A DNA stretch of 16,893 nt. Origin: Candidatus Neomicrothrix sp. UBA2517. Lineage in GTDB: Bacteria; Actinomycetota; Acidimicrobiia; Acidimicrobiales; UBA8592. Within the stretch, counting starts at the first letter, position 1. Each line of letters starts with the position of its first letter. The notes beneath the pieces are model-generated. The model ran no database searches and was not told where the DNA came from. It saw only the letters and a program-made list of their open reading frames with translations. A program made the translations under genes and the position numbers. This document shows positions 15,388 through 16,893 of this stretch, in pieces. Location: the NCBI GenBank assembly GCA_002341185.1, contig DDNP01000003.1, positions 93,589 through 110,481 of the forward strand, read 5' to 3'.

Positions 15388-16061
15388 TCTTCTCGCATAT
15401 CAGTTTGTTTCCATTTATTCCAGTACGTGATTTCTTCTGCAGGTTTTCGCTTACCGGGTTTAAAAGTATCCCCCAAGTAGTATGCAGTTGGAACGCATGC
15501 CAGTTGAGTTATTGTTTCAGGTATTTCAAGAGCGTCTGCAACTCGCTCGCTGTAGCGAAGGTGCAAGGTCGTCCAAGCTGTTCCAAGCCCACGTGCTCTG
15601 GCAGCTAGCATATAGCTCCAAACAGCAGGTAAGACCGAACCCCACCACCCTTGGAGTCCACCACCTAAATCGCCTTCCATATCTGCGGGGCTTCCTAACG
15701 AACAGGGAACAGCAAGAACAGGAACCTTTTCTAGTATCTCTGCAAGATAATCACTTGATGACATAATCTTTTGCACTGTTGGGTTATCAGGAATCTTATT
15801 TGAAACAGCTTGCTTTTGAGCATCAATATATGGTGCATAACCATCTCTGTAGGCTTCTGCAATAACGAGTTTCTTTTCAGGGTCATCAACTATGACCCAA
15901 CGCCACTTCTGATAATTCCCACCAGCTGGTGCTTGAGTCGAAATTTTGATGCAATCAAGAATCAGGTCTCTTGGAACCGGGCGACTGAGATCTAATCGTT
16001 TACGAACAGCTCTAGTCGTTGACAGTAGATGATCGACTTCATGTAAGTTAAATTCTTCCAT
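15384..16061 (-). CDS. Nitroreductase-family FMN oxidoreductase
   Basis: FMN-dependent NAD(P)H oxidoreductase of the nitroreductase superfamily, 225 residues. The N-terminal FMN-phosphate segment TTRAVRKRLDLSRPVP (15-30) is present. It is followed by CIKISTQAPAGGNYQKWRW (37-55), the usual cofactor and dimer-contact block, and by a C-terminal AARARGLGTAWTTLH (153-167) that closes over the flavin. The family reduces nitro groups, quinones, enones or flavins and includes specialised dehalogenases and dehydrogenases; which applies here cannot be told. It is a single gene, convergent with chorismate mutase (4-nt stop overlap) and divergent from the selenoprotein gene across 76 nt. That divergent arrangement with a thiol/selenol redox protein could mean shared regulation, though no operator is obvious. 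Confidence 0.92.
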   Translation of the reverse strand: MEEFNLHEVDHLLSTTRAVRKRLDLSRPVPRDLILDCIKISTQAPAGGNYQKWRWVIVDDPEKKLVIAEAYRDGYAPYIDAQKQAVSNKIPDNPTVQKIMSSSDYLAEILEKVPVLAVPCSLGSPADMEGDLGGGLQGWWGSVLPAVWSYMLAARARGLGTAWTTLHLRYSERVADALEIPETITQLACVPTAYYLGDTFKPGKRKPAEEITYWNKWKQTDMRED

Positions 16062-16137
16062 GCTTACTCTTTAGTCTTTCTCTAGCATGCGGGTCAAGCT
16101 AAAGTAAGTTCTAACACAATTAATGAAAAGGTTTAAC

Positions 16138-16668
16138 ATGGCACGAATTGATATTCCTGACGGAGAAGGATTGGAACGAAGCAGACTTTGGTACCTACAA
16201 CCAGATGTTGGAAAAGGTATCGGCATAGCGGGGAATGCACTCTATACAAAGGTTTCTTTAGACACAAGGGTCAGAGAAGTAGCGAGAATGCGAATAGCTC
16301 AGATTAATGAATGTCATATATGACTTGATACTCGGTCTGCATCGGCGATGCAGCAAGGATTAGGCGATGACCTTTATCATCGGGTAGCTGAATACTCTGA
16401 GATCGGTGCTTTCTCAGAAGAAGAGAAGCTAGCAGCAGAGCTAGCAGAACGTTTTGTGTTTGATCACGGGACACTTAAATCTGATGAAGCATTTTGGGAA
16501 CGTATGAAGTCAAGCTTTTCTGATCAGCAAATATTAGAACTACTTTCGTTAATTGGATTTTGTCTCGGGGTTGGAAGACTACTTGCGGTTCTTGAGGTTG
16601 CGAATGACTGCCCAGTAAATTTGACAGCCGACCCAGGCGAAGATCCTTCGTTCTTTGCCCATGGTTAG
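16138..16668 (+). CDS. AhpD/carboxymuconolactone decarboxylase-like protein with in-frame UGA: probable selenoprotein (CxxU)
   Basis: One gene of 177 codons interrupted by TGA at 16321-16323, read here as selenocysteine 62 in a 176-residue protein. The family is the AhpD/CMD fold, whose helical core carries a CxxC redox pair used in peroxide reduction. The sequence before the TGA reads VREVARMRIAQINECHI (45-61) and the frame resumes with LDTRSASAMQQGL, so the motif is Cys59-His-Ile-Sec62, where relatives have CxxCLDTR. Downstream family features continue without further stops: LYHRVAEYSEIGAFSEEE, LAAELAERFVFDH and IGFCLGVGRLLAVLE. AAAAGG (16126-16131) lies 6 nt before the ATG at 16138, better than the ATG at 16123. 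A SECIS-like hairpin follows the UGA. The CoA-transferase gene starts 19 nt downstream, suggesting an operon. Alternatives are a pseudogene or a base error, both less likely given the exact position. Confidence 0.86.
16337..16353 (+). promoter_or_regulatory. Putative bacterial SECIS hairpin
   Basis: CTGCATC (16337-16343) pairs perfectly with GAUGCAG (16347-16353), leaving a GGC loop (16344-16346). The stem starts 13 nt after the UGA and the loop lies 20 nt after it. Bacterial SECIS elements recognised by SelB lie within the coding region just 3' of the UGA and carry a G in the first positions of a small apical loop, so both placement and loop fit. It overlaps codons 67-72 of the selenoprotein gene. 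Confidence 0.72.
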
Positions 16669-16687
16669 ATTTGAGTAAGGAGATATT

Positions 16688-16893
16688 GTGACAGGTCCAC
16701 TAACTGGAATCAAGATAGTTGAACTGGCGCAAATGATTGCTGTTCCTGGAGCTACGCATTTACTTGCTACTCAAGGTGCTGAAATAATAAAAATTGAGAA
16801 TACGACTGGCGGCGATGATCTCCGAATGTACGGTAGTCGAAAAGGTAATATGTCAGGCTGGTTTGCGAATGCTAACTCTGGCAAGAGATCAAT
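16688..16893 (+). CDS. CaiB/BaiF-type (class III) CoA-transferase, N-terminal fragment
   Basis: The first 68 residues of a class III CoA-transferase, which moves CoA between carboxylic acids; this family includes alpha-methylacyl-CoA racemase and formyl-CoA transferase. The opening GPLTGIKIVELAQMIAVPGA is the classical family start. The next segment LLATQGAEIIKIE is the conserved Rossmann-like strand-helix-strand, and GDDLRMYGSRKG with WFANANSGKRS matches the region before the catalytic Asp, which lies beyond the window. GTG is the start codon, with a strong AAGGAG (16677-16682) 5 nt upstream. It begins 19 nt after the selenoprotein stop, on the same strand, so the pair is probably co-transcribed. 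The frame runs off the right edge. Confidence 0.93.
   Translation, partial: MTGPLTGIKIVELAQMIAVPGATHLLATQGAEIIKIENTTGGDDLRMYGSRKGNMSGWFANANSGKRS

Noticed and set aside
16062..16097. TTGACC on the minus strand as a -35 box for the nitroreductase gene
   Set aside because: No acceptable -10 hexamer is found at normal spacing (only CTAAAG or TAAAGA), so the match is too weak to report.
16123..16323. A separate 66-residue protein ending at the TGA
   Set aside because: The frame continues past the TGA with sequence matching the second half of the same AhpD/CMD family and a hairpin follows, so it is treated as one selenoprotein gene.

Overview
The window is a gene-dense, AT-leaning stretch of bacterial chromosome with 18 protein genes, two of them cut by the window edges. 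I see no RNA gene, CRISPR array, insertion sequence, attachment site or origin. The longest stretch without a gene is about 160 bases (14929-15087), so nothing over 300 bases is uncovered. Two flavin/F420-type luciferase-like enzymes, two acyl-CoA dehydrogenases (one with the long N-terminal extension of methylsuccinyl-CoA dehydrogenases), a Rieske oxygenase and a haloalkane dehalogenase-like hydrolase suggest an aerobic heterotroph. My best guess is an uncultured marine-type actinobacterium (Acidimicrobiia-like), with SAR202-type Chloroflexi as the alternative. This is inference from gene content, since no taxonomic marker could be searched.

Layout. 1-1382 (-): 5' part of valS. 1511-3626 (+): acyl-CoA dehydrogenase overlapping a luciferase-like enzyme. 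3619-6143 (-): operon SDR - Rieske oxygenase - VOC protein. 6206-6652 (+): small YbaN/DUF454 membrane protein. 6665-7534 (-): F420-type luciferase-like oxidoreductase. 7630-9198 (+): methylsuccinyl-CoA-dehydrogenase-like flavoprotein. 9195-10037 (-): dienoyl-CoA isomerase. 10145-12304 (+): molybdopterin oxidoreductase. 12301-14928 (-): dehalogenase-like hydrolase followed by an acyl-CoA ligase. 15088-15387 (+): chorismate mutase. 15384-16061 (-): nitroreductase. 16138-16668 (+): AhpD/carboxymuconolactone-decarboxylase-like protein read through an in-frame UGA. 16688-end (+): start of a CaiB/BaiF CoA-transferase.

How the genes fit together. Apart from valS, chorismate mutase and the YbaN-like protein, the content is catabolic. 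Substrates could be activated to CoA thioesters (acyl-CoA ligase, CoA-transferase), oxidised (two acyl-CoA dehydrogenases, dienoyl-CoA isomerase), hydroxylated or reduced (Rieske, SDR, luciferase-like enzymes, molybdoenzyme, nitroreductase) or dehalogenated. No single substrate can be named from sequence alone. Strand changes are frequent, and four of the five convergent gene pairs overlap at their stop codons, which indicates a tightly packed genome.

The most notable item is at 16138-16668. It looks like two short ORFs split by a TGA, but the TGA falls exactly at the second cysteine position of the CxxC redox motif of the AhpD-like family. The frame continues with family-typical sequence, and a perfect 7-bp hairpin with a GGC loop starts 13 nt after the TGA, where a bacterial SECIS element is expected. 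I read this as one selenoprotein gene with a CxxU motif.
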